Part shown: piece by piece, positions 50,127 to 58,389 of the stretch
How the letters are laid out: each line of letters opens with the position of its first letter
How positions within the stretch are numbered: position 1 is the stretch's first letter
NCBI RefSeq assembly: GCF_002151125.1
Contig: NZ_MDJZ01000016.1
Coordinates: 124,001-188,000 of the forward strand
Length of the DNA stretch: 64,000 bases
DNA from: Clavibacter michiganensis
GTDB taxonomy: Bacteria; Actinomycetota; Actinomycetes; Actinomycetales; Microbacteriaceae
Direction: 5' to 3'
Position numbers and translations under genes: made by a program
The notes under the pieces: generated by a model
What the model was told of the DNA's origin: nothing
Seen by the model: only the letters and a program-made list of their open reading frames with translations
Databases searched by the model: none

Positions 50127-50402
50127 GGTGCTCTCCTTGGCGGTCGGATGCGGCGGGTCGGGGTCTGGCTCGAGTCTTCGGTCGTGCTGTTGCGGGCGGA
50201 TTACGGCGACAATTCCATTTGCTACCCCATGTCGGCGGTCGGAGCCGGAAGGCCCGGTCGTGAGCGGATTCGGGTCCTGCGGATGGCGCGCGCGAAACGA
50301 GATCTTGTTCCGAGCGAAACCAAGCGGAAACACACCGTGGCCTTGACTGGGCCCCACGCGCAGGATCCTGCGCCGACCGGATCGACCCCCTCAGGAGGCA
50401 CG
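50127..50402. promoter_or_regulatory. divergent control region of the Nit1C-type cluster
   Basis: This is the longest gene-free stretch. A notably AT-richer patch lies at 50200-50226. Further on, GAAAC occurs at 50294-50298, 50316-50320 and 50327-50331, spaced 22 and 11 bases. An 11-base spacing of GAAAC-like half-sites is a property of GlnR nitrogen-control boxes, though the partner GTnAC half-sites are not clear. TCAGGAGG-type ribosome site precedes the nitrilase. Confidence 0.5.
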
Positions 50403-51305
50403 ATGTCGACGACCGTCGCCGCCGTCTCGGCGAACTTCACCCGGGACCTCGAGCAGAACTACGCGCTCATCGCGAGCCTGATCGCCGAGGCCCGGGAGAG
50501 CGGCGTCCAGCTCATCGCATTCCCGGAGGCCGCGATCGGCGGCTACCTCTCCTCGCTCGGCAACCACGGCGACACCCTCAAGACCACGAGCCGTTCGCTG
50601 CCGCCGGCGATCCGCCTCGATGGCCCCGAGATCCGGCGCGTGCAGGAGATCGCGGGCGACATGGTCGTGTGCATCGGCTTCTGCGAGCTCGACGACGACG
50701 GCGAGACGCGGTACAACGCGGCCGTCTGCCTCGACGGATCCCGGATCCACGGCTCGTACCGCAAGGTGCACCAGCCTCTCGGCGAGGCCATGTCGTACTC
50801 CGCGGGCGACGTCTACGCGGCGTTCGACACCCCGGTCGGCCGCGTGGGGATGCAGATCTGCTACGACAAGGCCTTCCCCGAGGCGGCCCGCTCGCTCGCG
50901 ATGGACGGCGCCGAGATCATCGTGAGCATGTCGGCCTGGCCGGTCGCGCGCACGGCGACGGCCGAGGACCTGCAGCAGGATCGGTGGACCTACCGGTTCA
51001 ACCTCTTCGACTCCGCGCGGGCGCTCGACAACCAGGTGTTCTGGGTCGCCTCGAACCAGGCCGGGTCGTTCGGGTCGCTGCGCTACGTCGGCAACGCCAA
51101 GGTCGTGGATCCCGGCGGCAACGTGCTCGCGACGACGCTGCTCGACGCGGGGCTGGCCATCGCCGAGATCGACGTCGAGGGCACGTTCCGGGCGATGCGC
51201 GGCGGCATGTTCCACCTGCGCGACCGCCGGCCCGACGCATACAGGACCGGCGAGGGCGTCCCCGCCGCCGGCCTCCCCGCCGAGGAGGCGCTGGCCCGTG
51301 CCTGA
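50403..51305 (+). CDS. nitrilase (Nit1C-type, Nit6803-like)
   Basis: A 300-residue carbon-nitrogen hydrolase with a complete active site: Glu42 in AFPEAAIGGY, Lys121 in SYRKVHQPLGE (with Glu128) and Cys153 in VGMQICYDKAFPEAARSL. It is shorter than plant and Rhodococcus nitrilases, as usual for the cluster-1 branch. It hydrolyses a nitrile to acid and ammonia, probably an intermediate of the cluster or, as reported for other Nit1C clusters, a product of cyanide assimilation. First gene of the plus-strand arm; its end overlaps the MSMEG_0570-type gene by 8 bases. Confidence 0.95.
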   Translation: MSTTVAAVSANFTRDLEQNYALIASLIAEARESGVQLIAFPEAAIGGYLSSLGNHGDTLKTTSRSLPPAIRLDGPEIRRVQEIAGDMVVCIGFCELDDDGETRYNAAVCLDGSRIHGSYRKVHQPLGEAMSYSAGDVYAAFDTPVGRVGMQICYDKAFPEAARSLAMDGAEIIVSMSAWPVARTATAEDLQQDRWTYRFNLFDSARALDNQVFWVASNQAGSFGSLRYVGNAKVVDPGGNVLATTLLDAGLAIAEIDVEGTFRAMRGGMFHLRDRRPDAYRTGEGVPAAGLPAEEALARA

Positions 51306-51627
51306 GATGACCTTCCGGGTGCGCTGGCCCGACGGATCCGAGGCCGACTGCTACTCGCCGAGCCTCGTGATGCACGACCACCTCGCCGCCGGATCCGAGT
51401 ACCCGCTCGACGACTTCGTGCGCCGGTCCACCGAGGCGCTGCGCGTCGCGAGCGAGCGGGTGCGGGCGCGGTACGGGTTCGCGTGCACGTCCGCGATGCA
51501 GCAGGAGGAGGAGATCCTCCGGGCGGCCGCGGGCTTCGACGGCGGGACCGTGGCGGTGCTGCGCATGGAGCCGCCGCTGCCGGACCCGGCGACGACGACC
51601 GCGACCGCGACGGGGGCCGGCGCGTGA
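51298..51627 (+). CDS. MSMEG_0570-family nitrogen-starvation response protein
   Basis: A 109-residue small protein conserved in Nit1C clusters: MPEMTFRVRWPDGSEADCYSPSLVMHDHL, YPLDDFVRRSTEALRVASERVRARYGFACTSAMQQEEEI. Function unknown; the conserved Cys18 and Cys63 are notable. The GTG at 51298 gives the family N-terminus; an ATG 9 bases later is possible. It overlaps genes on both sides. Confidence 0.92.
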   Translation: MPEMTFRVRWPDGSEADCYSPSLVMHDHLAAGSEYPLDDFVRRSTEALRVASERVRARYGFACTSAMQQEEEILRAAAGFDGGTVAVLRMEPPLPDPATTTATATGAGA

Positions 51628-52928
51628 CCCGCGCGACCCGCGTCGTCGACGGCGCGCGCGTGCCCGTCGCGGTGGTGGGCGGCGGCCAGGCCGGGCTCTC
51701 CATCAGCTGGCACCTCACGCGCCGCGGCGTCGAGCACGTGGTGCTCGAGCGCGACCGCGTCGGGCACGACTGGGCCGACCGGCGCTGGGACGCCTTCACG
51801 CTCGTCACGCCGAACTGGCAGTGCCGGCTCCCCGGGTACCCGTACGCGGGCGACGACCCCGACGGCTTCATGACGCGCGACGAGGTGCTCGCGTGGATCC
51901 GCGGCTACGCCGACTCCTTCGACGCGCCCGTGGTCGAGGGCGTGCTGGTCACCCGGCTGCGCGAGGCGGCCGCGGGCGGCTTCGAGGTCGTCACCGACCA
52001 GGGCACGATCGTCGCGGAGCAGGTCGTCATCGCGACGGGCGGCTACCACCGGCCCGTGCTCCCGGCGGCCGCCGCGCGGATCCCCTACGGCATCCGGCAG
52101 GTGCACTCCGCCGACTACCGCTCGCCCGAGGCGCTCCCCAAGGGGGCCGTGCTCGTGGTGGGATCCGGCCAGTCCGGCGCGCAGATCGCCGAGGACCTCC
52201 ACCTCGCGGGTCGCCAGGTGCACCTCGCCCTCGGATCCGCGCCCCGGTGCGCCCGCCGGTACCGCGGCCGCGACTGCATCGCCTGGCTCGAGGACATGGG
52301 CGTGTACGACATCCCCGTGACCGCGCACGTCGGCGGCCTCACCAAGCGCGAGTCGACCAACCACTACATGACCGGGCGTGGCGGCGGGCGGGACATCGAC
52401 CTGCGCGCCTTCGCCCGGGACGGCATGCGCCTGCACGGGCGGCTCGCCGGCGCGGACGGCACGCGGCTCGCCTTCACGCCCACCGTCGAGGCGTCGCTCG
52501 ACCATGCCGACTCGGTGATGGAGTCGATCAAGGACGACATCGACCGGCACATCGCGCGGGCCGGCATCGACGCGCCGACCGAGCCGCGGTACGTGCCCGT
52601 CTGGCGGCCGGAGCGCGAGGAGACCGGGCTCGACCTGGCCGAGGCCGGGATCACGAGCATCGTGTGGGCGGCCGGCTACCGGTCCGACTACTCGTGGGTG
52701 CAGGTGGGCGCGTTCGACGGATCCGGGCACCCGATGCACCAGCGCGGATCCAGCGCCGTCACCGGCCTGCACTTCCTCGGCCTGCCGTGGCTGCACACGT
52801 GGGGATCGGGGCGCTTCGCCGCGATCGCGCGCGACGCCGAGCACCTCGCGGACCGGATCGAGGAGCGCGTGGCCGAGCGGAGGCCGGAGCACGCCGGCGC
52901 CGGGGTGGGGGCGGCCTGGTCCGGCTAG
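51624..52928 (+). CDS. MSMEG_0569-family flavin-dependent oxidoreductase
   Basis: A 434-residue flavoprotein monooxygenase-like enzyme. FAD loop VAVVGGGQAGLSISWHL (residues about 15-31), NADPH loop VLVVGSGQSGAQIAEDL, and the closing strand GLHFLGLPWLHTWGSGRFAAI typical of the MSMEG_0569 family. It would oxidise, perhaps N-hydroxylate, the pathway intermediate. The GTG overlaps the previous stop (GTGA). The next gene starts 10 bases after its stop. Confidence 0.93.
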   Translation: MTRATRVVDGARVPVAVVGGGQAGLSISWHLTRRGVEHVVLERDRVGHDWADRRWDAFTLVTPNWQCRLPGYPYAGDDPDGFMTRDEVLAWIRGYADSFDAPVVEGVLVTRLREAAAGGFEVVTDQGTIVAEQVVIATGGYHRPVLPAAAARIPYGIRQVHSADYRSPEALPKGAVLVVGSGQSGAQIAEDLHLAGRQVHLALGSAPRCARRYRGRDCIAWLEDMGVYDIPVTAHVGGLTKRESTNHYMTGRGGGRDIDLRAFARDGMRLHGRLAGADGTRLAFTPTVEASLDHADSVMESIKDDIDRHIARAGIDAPTEPRYVPVWRPEREETGLDLAEAGITSIVWAAGYRSDYSWVQVGAFDGSGHPMHQRGSSAVTGLHFLGLPWLHTWGSGRFAAIARDAEHLADRIEERVAERRPEHAGAGVGAAWSG

Positions 52929-52937
52929 CCTGTCGCC

Positions 52938-53804
52938 ATGGCCGAGATCACGATGGGGGCGGTCGCGGCGCACTTCGGGCGCGACGTCGAGCGGACGCTC
53001 GCCAAGCTCCCCGGCATGATCGACCAGGCCCGCGAGCGCGGCGTCGACCTGCTGGTGCTCCCGGACGCGACCATCGGCGGCTACCTGCTCGACATGGAGC
53101 ACCCGGGGCCGGACGCGCTCCCGCCCGCCGTGGAGCTGGACGGCCCGGAGGTGCGGGCGGTGACCGAGATGGCCGGCGACATGACGGTGTGCTTCGGGGT
53201 CGCGGAGCGCGCGCTCGAGGGCGGCGAGGAGATCCGGTACAACAGCGCCGTCTGCGTGCAGGGCGGCCGGGTGCTCGGCACGCACCGCAAGGTGCACCTG
53301 CCGCTCGGCGAATCGGAGGCCTACCGGGCCGGATCCGCGTTCGCGGCGTTCGACACCCCCGTGGGACGCGTCGGCATGATGATCGACTTCGACAAGACCT
53401 TCCCGGAGTCGGCGCGCACGCTCGCGCTCGACGGCGCCGAGATCCTCGCCTGCCTGAGCGCGTGGCCGGCCAGCGTCACCGACCGCTCCGACCGGCTCCG
53501 CAACGACCGGCAGGCGCACCTGTTCGACCTCTACGACTGCTCGCGCGCGGCCGAGAACCAGCTCTACCTCGTGTCGTCGAACCAGACCGGGGTGCTCGGC
53601 GGCCTGCGGTTCCTGGGGCAGGCGAAGGTCGTGGATCCCGCCGGCGAGATCGTCGCGAAGACGTGGGCGAAGGGCGGCCTGGCCGTCACGACCGCGGACG
53701 CGTCGTCGGACATCGCCCGCGCCCGACGCACGATGCACCACCTGCGCGACCGGGTGCCGGCGGCCTACGCGCCGACGCCCGCACCCGCGCCCGCCGCCGG
53801 CTGA
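52938..53804 (+). CDS. nitrilase-fold protein with mutated catalytic triad (pseudo-nitrilase)
   Basis: A 288-residue close relative of the nitrilase at 50403, aligning along its whole length. The catalytic Glu is replaced by Asp43 (VLPDATIGGY) and the nucleophilic Cys by Asp150 (VGMMIDFDKTFPESARTL). Lys118 (HRKVHLPLGE) and Glu125 remain. The frame is intact and codon use is normal, so the gene is maintained but should not act as a nitrilase. It may bind the substrate or partner the active copy. TAGCCT (52926-52931) lies 6 bases before the ATG, giving it its own possible leaderless promoter inside the operon. Confidence 0.88.
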   Translation: MAEITMGAVAAHFGRDVERTLAKLPGMIDQARERGVDLLVLPDATIGGYLLDMEHPGPDALPPAVELDGPEVRAVTEMAGDMTVCFGVAERALEGGEEIRYNSAVCVQGGRVLGTHRKVHLPLGESEAYRAGSAFAAFDTPVGRVGMMIDFDKTFPESARTLALDGAEILACLSAWPASVTDRSDRLRNDRQAHLFDLYDCSRAAENQLYLVSSNQTGVLGGLRFLGQAKVVDPAGEIVAKTWAKGGLAVTTADASSDIARARRTMHHLRDRVPAAYAPTPAPAPAAG

Positions 53805-53853
53805 CCCGCCGATCCCCGACCCGCCGCCCGCCGACCCACCCGAGGAGCGCCCC

Positions 53854-55020
53854 GTGCGGATCGCCCTGCTGACCTACTCCACCAAGCCGCGCGGCGGGGT
53901 GGTGCACACGCTCGCCCTCGCGGAGGCGCTCGCCCGGCGCGGGCACGACGTCGTCGTGTGGACCCTGGGGCGCGGCGGCGACCGCGCGTTCTTCCGCGAG
54001 GTCGACCCGGCCGTGCGGATCCGCGTGGTGCCGTTCGCCGCGCGCGACGACGAGACGGTGGGCGAGCGCATCGTCCGCTCGATCGCGACCATGCGCGCGG
54101 CCTTCGCCGCCGCGCGCCAGGCCGAGGCCTACGACGTCGTGCACGCGCAGGACTGCATCTCGGCGAACGCGGCCGGGCCCTGCATCCGCACCATCCACCA
54201 CCTCGACGAGTTCACGACTCCGGAGCTCGTGCGCTGCCACGACGCCGCGGTGCGCGAGCCGATCGCGCGGCTGTGCGTGTCCGCCGCCGTCGCCGCGGAG
54301 GTCGAGGCCGGATGGGGGCTGGTGCCCACGGTGATCCCGAACGGCGTCGACGGCGCGCGCTTCCGGGCGGCGGCGGGGCCCGCGGGCGCCGAGGGCCGCG
54401 ACCGGATCCGCGCCGCGCTGCGCGAGCACGGCGTGGAGGGGGACTACGTGCTCGCGCTCGGCGGCATCGAGCCGCGGAAGGGCAGCGTCGACATGCTCGA
54501 GGCGTTCGCGCTGCTCCGTGCGTCGCGGCCCGGTCTCCGGCTCGTGTTCGGCGGCGGCGAGACCCTGTTCGACTACCGGGCGTACCGCGAGGCGTTCGAC
54601 GCGCGCGCGGCCGAGCTGGGGATCCGGCCGGTGATCCTCGGGGTCGTCGACGACCCCGACGTCCCGCCGCTCGTCGCCGCGGCGGGCGCGCTCGCGTTCC
54701 TCTCCACGAAGGAGGGCTTCGGCCTCGCCGCGATGGAGGCGCTCGCCGCGGGCGTGCCGGTGGTCGCCCGCGACCTGCCCGTGCTGCGCGAGGTGTTCGG
54801 GTCGTCCGTGCTGTTCGCGACGGGTCCGGCGGGCGCGGCCGACGCCCTCGCCGCGGCGCTCGACGGGCGCGCGCCCGACCCGGCGGGGGGCCGCGCGCTC
54901 GCCGCGTCCCACGACTGGGACGACGTCGCCCGCCGGCACGAGGCGTTCTACCGGGCGACGGGGACGGAGGGCGACGGTGGCGAGGCAGTCCATCTCGCGG
55001 ATCATCTCGGGTCTCGCTGA
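53854..55020 (+). CDS. MSMEG_0565-type family 4 glycosyltransferase
   Basis: A 388-residue GT-B enzyme. N-terminal LLTYSTKPRGGVVHTLALAEALARRGHDV, the middle VIPNGVDGARF, and the donor-site motif EGFGLAAMEALAAGVPVVARDLPVLREVFG with the EX7E pattern. It belongs to the glycosyltransferases linked to Nit1C clusters in mycobacteria. It suggests that the cluster product is glycosylated. The GTG has GAGGAG upstream. Its last 44 bases overlap the ligase gene. Confidence 0.92.
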   Translation: MRIALLTYSTKPRGGVVHTLALAEALARRGHDVVVWTLGRGGDRAFFREVDPAVRIRVVPFAARDDETVGERIVRSIATMRAAFAAARQAEAYDVVHAQDCISANAAGPCIRTIHHLDEFTTPELVRCHDAAVREPIARLCVSAAVAAEVEAGWGLVPTVIPNGVDGARFRAAAGPAGAEGRDRIRAALREHGVEGDYVLALGGIEPRKGSVDMLEAFALLRASRPGLRLVFGGGETLFDYRAYREAFDARAAELGIRPVILGVVDDPDVPPLVAAAGALAFLSTKEGFGLAAMEALAAGVPVVARDLPVLREVFGSSVLFATGPAGAADALAAALDGRAPDPAGGRALAASHDWDDVARRHEAFYRATGTEGDGGEAVHLADHLGSR

Positions 55021-56431
55021 CGCGGATCCCGACCGCGTCGTCGTGCGCGACGACGCCGGGACGCTCACCGCGCGCGAGCTCGACCGGGCGTCGAACCGGC
55101 TGGCGCGCGCGTACCTGGCGCTCGGCGTCGGGCAGGACGACCGGGTCGCGATCGCGCTGCCGAACACCCGCGAGATGGTCGTCGTCTGCGCGGCCGTCTG
55201 GAAGGCCGGCGCGACCCCGCAGCCGATGTCGACCGGGCTCTCCGCCGAGGAGCGCGCGCACGTCGAGGACCTCGCCCGGCCCGCGCTCGTGGTCGGCGCC
55301 GATTCCTCGCGGAAGGGCGTCCCGTCCGTGCCCGCCGGCTGGTCGCCGCCGGCGGGGCTCGACGACGGACCGCTGCCCGACGCCTGGGCGCGCAGCTGGA
55401 AGGCGCCGACCTCGTCGGGATCCACCGGCCGCCCGAAGGTCGTCGCGACCACGGCTCCCGCGCTGCTGGATCCGACGCTCCCCGTCGCGCCGTACCTCCC
55501 GCTCGACCAGGTGCAGCTGGTCACGGCGCCGCTCACCCACTCGGCCGCGTTCACCTACGCGTTCCGCGGCCTCATGACGGGCCACGCGCTCGTGCTCCTC
55601 CCGCGCTTCGACGAGCGGCGGGTGCTGGCTGCGATCGCCGAGCAGCGGATCACGTGGGCGCTGCTCGTGCCGACGATGCTGCATCGCCTGCTCCGCCTCT
55701 CCGCCGACGAGCGGCGCGCGGCCGACCTGTCGAGCCTCCGCACGGTGCTGCACCTGGGCGCGCCGTGCCCGTCCGGCGTGAAGCGCGCGTCCATGGACTG
55801 GATCGGGCCCGAGCGGCTCGTCGAGGTCTACGCGGGGAGCGAGTCGAACGGGATCCTCACGATCCGCGGCGACGAGTGGCTGCGGCACCCGGGCAGCGTC
55901 GGCCGGCCCGCGGCGGGCACGGCCGTCTCGATCCGCTCGGCCGAGGGACGGGAGCTGCCCGCGGGCGAGGTCGGCCGGATCTGGATGCGGCGCGACGGCG
56001 GGCCGGCCTATGCGTACGTCGGCGCCGGATCCGCCCGCACCCCCGACGGCTGGGACACGCTCGGCGACCTCGGGCGCGTGGACGACGACGGGTACGTGTT
56101 CGTGCTCGACCGCGCCGACGACGTGATCCTGCGCGGCGGCGTCAACGTGCACCCCGCCGAGGTCGAGCGCGTGCTCGAGCAGCACCCGGACGTGCGCGGC
56201 GCGGTCGCGTTCGGCGTGCCGGACGACGACCTCGGCCAGCGCGTCGAGGCCGTGGTCGACATCGCGGACGCGGAGGTCGACGCCGCCGAGCTGCTCGCCT
56301 GGGCCCGCGCCCGCCTGGATGCGGAGCGCCGCCCGGCCGCCGTGCGCCTCACCCGGACGCCCGTGCGGGACGACGCCGGCAAGACGCGGCGGCGGGCCTA
56401 CGCGCGGGCGGCGGTCGAGGGGCGCGACTGA
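54977..56431 (+). CDS. AMP-dependent acyl-CoA synthetase/ligase
   Basis: A 484-residue ANL-family enzyme. P-loop TSSGSTGRPK at residues 145-154, the AMP-site region VEVYAGSESNGILTIRG, the hinge DRADDVILRGGVNVHPAEVERVL, and the catalytic Lys in DDAGKTRRRA near the C-terminus. It activates a carboxylic acid as an adenylate, then probably a CoA thioester. The acid released by the nitrilase is one candidate substrate. The GTG start lies inside the glycosyltransferase gene in another frame. Confidence 0.93.
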   Translation: MARQSISRIISGLADADPDRVVVRDDAGTLTARELDRASNRLARAYLALGVGQDDRVAIALPNTREMVVVCAAVWKAGATPQPMSTGLSAEERAHVEDLARPALVVGADSSRKGVPSVPAGWSPPAGLDDGPLPDAWARSWKAPTSSGSTGRPKVVATTAPALLDPTLPVAPYLPLDQVQLVTAPLTHSAAFTYAFRGLMTGHALVLLPRFDERRVLAAIAEQRITWALLVPTMLHRLLRLSADERRAADLSSLRTVLHLGAPCPSGVKRASMDWIGPERLVEVYAGSESNGILTIRGDEWLRHPGSVGRPAAGTAVSIRSAEGRELPAGEVGRIWMRRDGGPAYAYVGAGSARTPDGWDTLGDLGRVDDDGYVFVLDRADDVILRGGVNVHPAEVERVLEQHPDVRGAVAFGVPDDDLGQRVEAVVDIADAEVDAAELLAWARARLDAERRPAAVRLTRTPVRDDAGKTRRRAYARAAVEGRD

Positions 56432-56440
56432 GATCCCGCG

Positions 56441-56851
56441 TCAGTCGAGCACAGCGGTCGCCTCCACCTCCACGAGCACGTCGGGCTCGAACAGGATCTC
56501 CACGCCGATGAGCGACGCGGGCGGCATCGGGCTCGGGAGCCCCAGCTCGTCCGCGACCGACTCGACGCCCGCGAGGAACGCGCCCATCCGATCGGGCGTC
56601 CAGCGCGTGACGTAGAAGGTGAGCCGCACGACGTCGCCGAATCCGGCGCCCGCGCTCGCGAGCCCGGCGTGCGCGTTGCGGAGGGCCTGCGCGACCTGGC
56701 CCGCGAGGTCGTCGGGCGATACGGCGGATCCGTCGGCCGTCCGCGCGATCTGTCCGGCGACGTGCACCTGGCGGCCGCCGGTCGCGACGGCGACGTGGTG
56801 ATACGGGACCGGCTGCATGAGGCCGGCGGGGGAGGAGAGGACGACGGGCAC
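56441..56851 (-). CDS. RidA-family protein without the deaminase Arg
   Basis: A 136-residue YjgF/YER057c/UK114-fold protein: GRQVHVAGQIARTADGSAV, AQALRNAHAGLASAGAGFGDVVRLTFYVT, and PPASLIGVEILFEPDVLVEVEATAVL. In RidA enamine/imine deaminases the position before the last strand holds an essential Arg (PxRxxV); here it reads PPASLIGV, so classical deaminase activity is doubtful. It is convergent with the ligase gene (9-base gap) and divergent from the HxlR gene. It may belong to either unit. Confidence 0.88.
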   Translation of the reverse strand: MPVVLSSPAGLMQPVPYHHVAVATGGRQVHVAGQIARTADGSAVSPDDLAGQVAQALRNAHAGLASAGAGFGDVVRLTFYVTRWTPDRMGAFLAGVESVADELGLPSPMPPASLIGVEILFEPDVLVEVEATAVLD

Positions 56852-56891
56852 GGGGGCTCCTTCGGGTGTCTGCGCGGCCGCGGATCGGGCC

Positions 56892-56908
56892 GGTATCTCC
56901 TGGATACC
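56892..56908. promoter_or_regulatory. HxlR operator between the RidA-like and HxlR genes
   Basis: GGTATC-TCCTG-GATACC is a perfect 6-bp inverted repeat with a 5-base spacer in the divergent region. It lies 41 bases upstream of the RidA-like start and about 24 bases before GAGACT (56932-56937), the -10 of the HxlR gene, so it overlaps that promoter's -35 region. Confidence 0.65.
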
Positions 56909-56944
56909 CGGTGACGGGCGGTCGCTTCCACGAGACTGGGTGTC

Positions 56945-57352
56945 GTGACGGATACCGCGACGCATGCCGCCCACCCGCCCCACGACCCCGCCGATCGGCT
57001 CGCGATCAGCGCGCCCCACCGCGAGCTGCTCGACCAGGTCCTCGACCGGTGGTCGCTCGCCGTGCTCGACCGGCTGTGCGAACGGCCGACCCGCTTCGCC
57101 GAGCTGCGCCGCGTGATCCCGGCGGTCACGCAGAAGTCCCTGACGACGACGCTCCGCCGGCTCGAGCGGAACGGCATCGTCGAGCGCGTCGTGCTCGGCA
57201 CCCGGCCGCTGGCGGTCGAGTACCGCATCACGCCGCTCGGCAAGACGATGCGCGCGCCCGTCGACGTGCTCCTCGCCTGGGCGTCCCAGCACATGCCCGC
57301 GATCGAGGCGGCCCGCGACCGCTTCGACGACGCGACCGACGGGCCCGTCTAG
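56945..57352 (+). CDS. HxlR-type winged-helix regulator
   Basis: A 135-residue regulator with the HxlR winged helix: DRWSLAVLDRLCERPTRFAELRRVIPAVTQKSLTTTLRRLERNGIVERVV, then VEYRITPLGKTM. HxlR proteins often respond to aldehydes, quinones or redox stress and control a divergent detoxifying gene, here the RidA homologue. The GTG lies 7 bases after GAGACT. The next gene's GTG follows its stop directly. Confidence 0.92.
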   Translation: MTDTATHAAHPPHDPADRLAISAPHRELLDQVLDRWSLAVLDRLCERPTRFAELRRVIPAVTQKSLTTTLRRLERNGIVERVVLGTRPLAVEYRITPLGKTMRAPVDVLLAWASQHMPAIEAARDRFDDATDGPV

Positions 57353-57889
57353 GTGGGCCACGCGATCCTCCGCCCCTGGACCGCTGCCGACGCGCCGGTT
57401 CTCCGCGACGCGTTCCTCACGACGCCGGATCTGGTGACCCAGCTCGGCGGCGCCGACCTCGCGACGGTCGACGCAGCCGAGGCGCACATCGCGGGTCCGC
57501 TCGCCTCCGACGACGCGCACCGCGTCTGGGCGATCGTCGACGGGGGAGCCGCGCTCGGCACCGTCGGCGTCTCCGCCATCGACCGCCGGCACGACACGGC
57601 GTGGCTGCACTACTGGCTGGCGGGATCCGGCCGGGGACGCGGCCTCGCGACCCGGGCCCTCGCGGGCGCCGCGGCGTGGGCCTTCGCCGACGGCCTGTTC
57701 CGCCTCGAGCTCGGGCATCGCGTGAACAACCCGGCGTCGTGCCGGGTCGCGACGCGCGCCGGGTTCGCGGCTGAGGGGATCGAGCGCGCGAAGCTCCGCT
57801 ACGGCGCCGAGCGGTTCGACGTGGAGACGCACGCGCGGCTCGCGACGGATCCGGTGCCCACGGTCGCGCCGCTGCCCGTCGTCGGCTGA
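57353..57889 (+). CDS. GNAT N-acetyltransferase (RimJ/RimL type)
   Basis: A 178-residue acetyltransferase: AILRPWTAADAPVLRDAFL, the acetyl-CoA loop GSGRGRGLATRALAGAAAWAF and LELGHRVNNPASCRVATRAGFAAEGIERAKLRYG are typical of the RimJ/RimL group acting on protein N-termini or small amines. The GTG abuts the HxlR stop, so the two genes are co-transcribed. Convergent with the MarR gene (13-base gap). Confidence 0.92.
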   Translation: MGHAILRPWTAADAPVLRDAFLTTPDLVTQLGGADLATVDAAEAHIAGPLASDDAHRVWAIVDGGAALGTVGVSAIDRRHDTAWLHYWLAGSGRGRGLATRALAGAAAWAFADGLFRLELGHRVNNPASCRVATRAGFAAEGIERAKLRYGAERFDVETHARLATDPVPTVAPLPVVG

Positions 57890-57902
57890 TCCCGGAGCGC
57901 GG

Positions 57903-58370
57903 TCAGCCGGTGCTCGGCGCGCTGCCCGCCGGGGCCGCCCGCCGCGACCCGTCCCGGAGGCGCCGCAGCCCGTCCTCGAACGCCCCGACCCGCTCGGCGC
58001 CCTCCGCGCGGACCCACCGCGCCCGGATCCGGTCGAACGCACCCGCGCCCACGGCCACCGCCTCGCGACCCCGGTCGGTGAGCCGCAGCTCCTTGCGGCG
58101 GGCGTCGGCGGCGTCCGCCGTGCGCTCGACGTAGCCCAGGCCCTCCAGCGCGCCGATCGTCTTGGCCGCCGCCTGCCGCGAGACGCCGAGCGCGCGGGCG
58201 AGGCCCGCGGCGGTGACCGCGCCCTCGTCGACGGCCTGCATCGCGAGCTCCGCCGCGACGGTGAGGCCGGGATGGCCGGCGGCGGTCAGCTCGGCCGTGA
58301 CCTCGTCGACCATGGCGTCGAACGTCTCCGCCACCAGTCGCGCGAGCGCGGCCCCGGGATGCGTCGTCAT
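57903..58370 (-). CDS. MarR family regulator
   Basis: A 155-residue regulator with winged helix VTAAGLARALGVSRQAAAKTIGALEGLGYVERTADAADARRKELRLTDRGRE. Minus-strand TAGGAT (58378-58383) lies 7 bases before the ATG, so the transcript is probably leaderless. It is divergent from a hydrolase operon whose promoter carries two CAACCGGGTTG palindromes, the probable binding sites. Confidence 0.92.
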   Translation of the reverse strand: MTTHPGAALARLVAETFDAMVDEVTAELTAAGHPGLTVAAELAMQAVDEGAVTAAGLARALGVSRQAAAKTIGALEGLGYVERTADAADARRKELRLTDRGREAVAVGAGAFDRIRARWVRAEGAERVGAFEDGLRRLRDGSRRAAPAGSAPSTG

Positions 58371-58389
58371 GCCGTCGATCCTACCCCGG

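Noticed and set aside
52938-53804. Pseudo-nitrilase as sequencing error or decaying pseudogene
   Set aside because: Both substitutions need specific base changes in an otherwise intact, well-conserved frame; there are no stops or frameshifts, so decay or error is unlikely.
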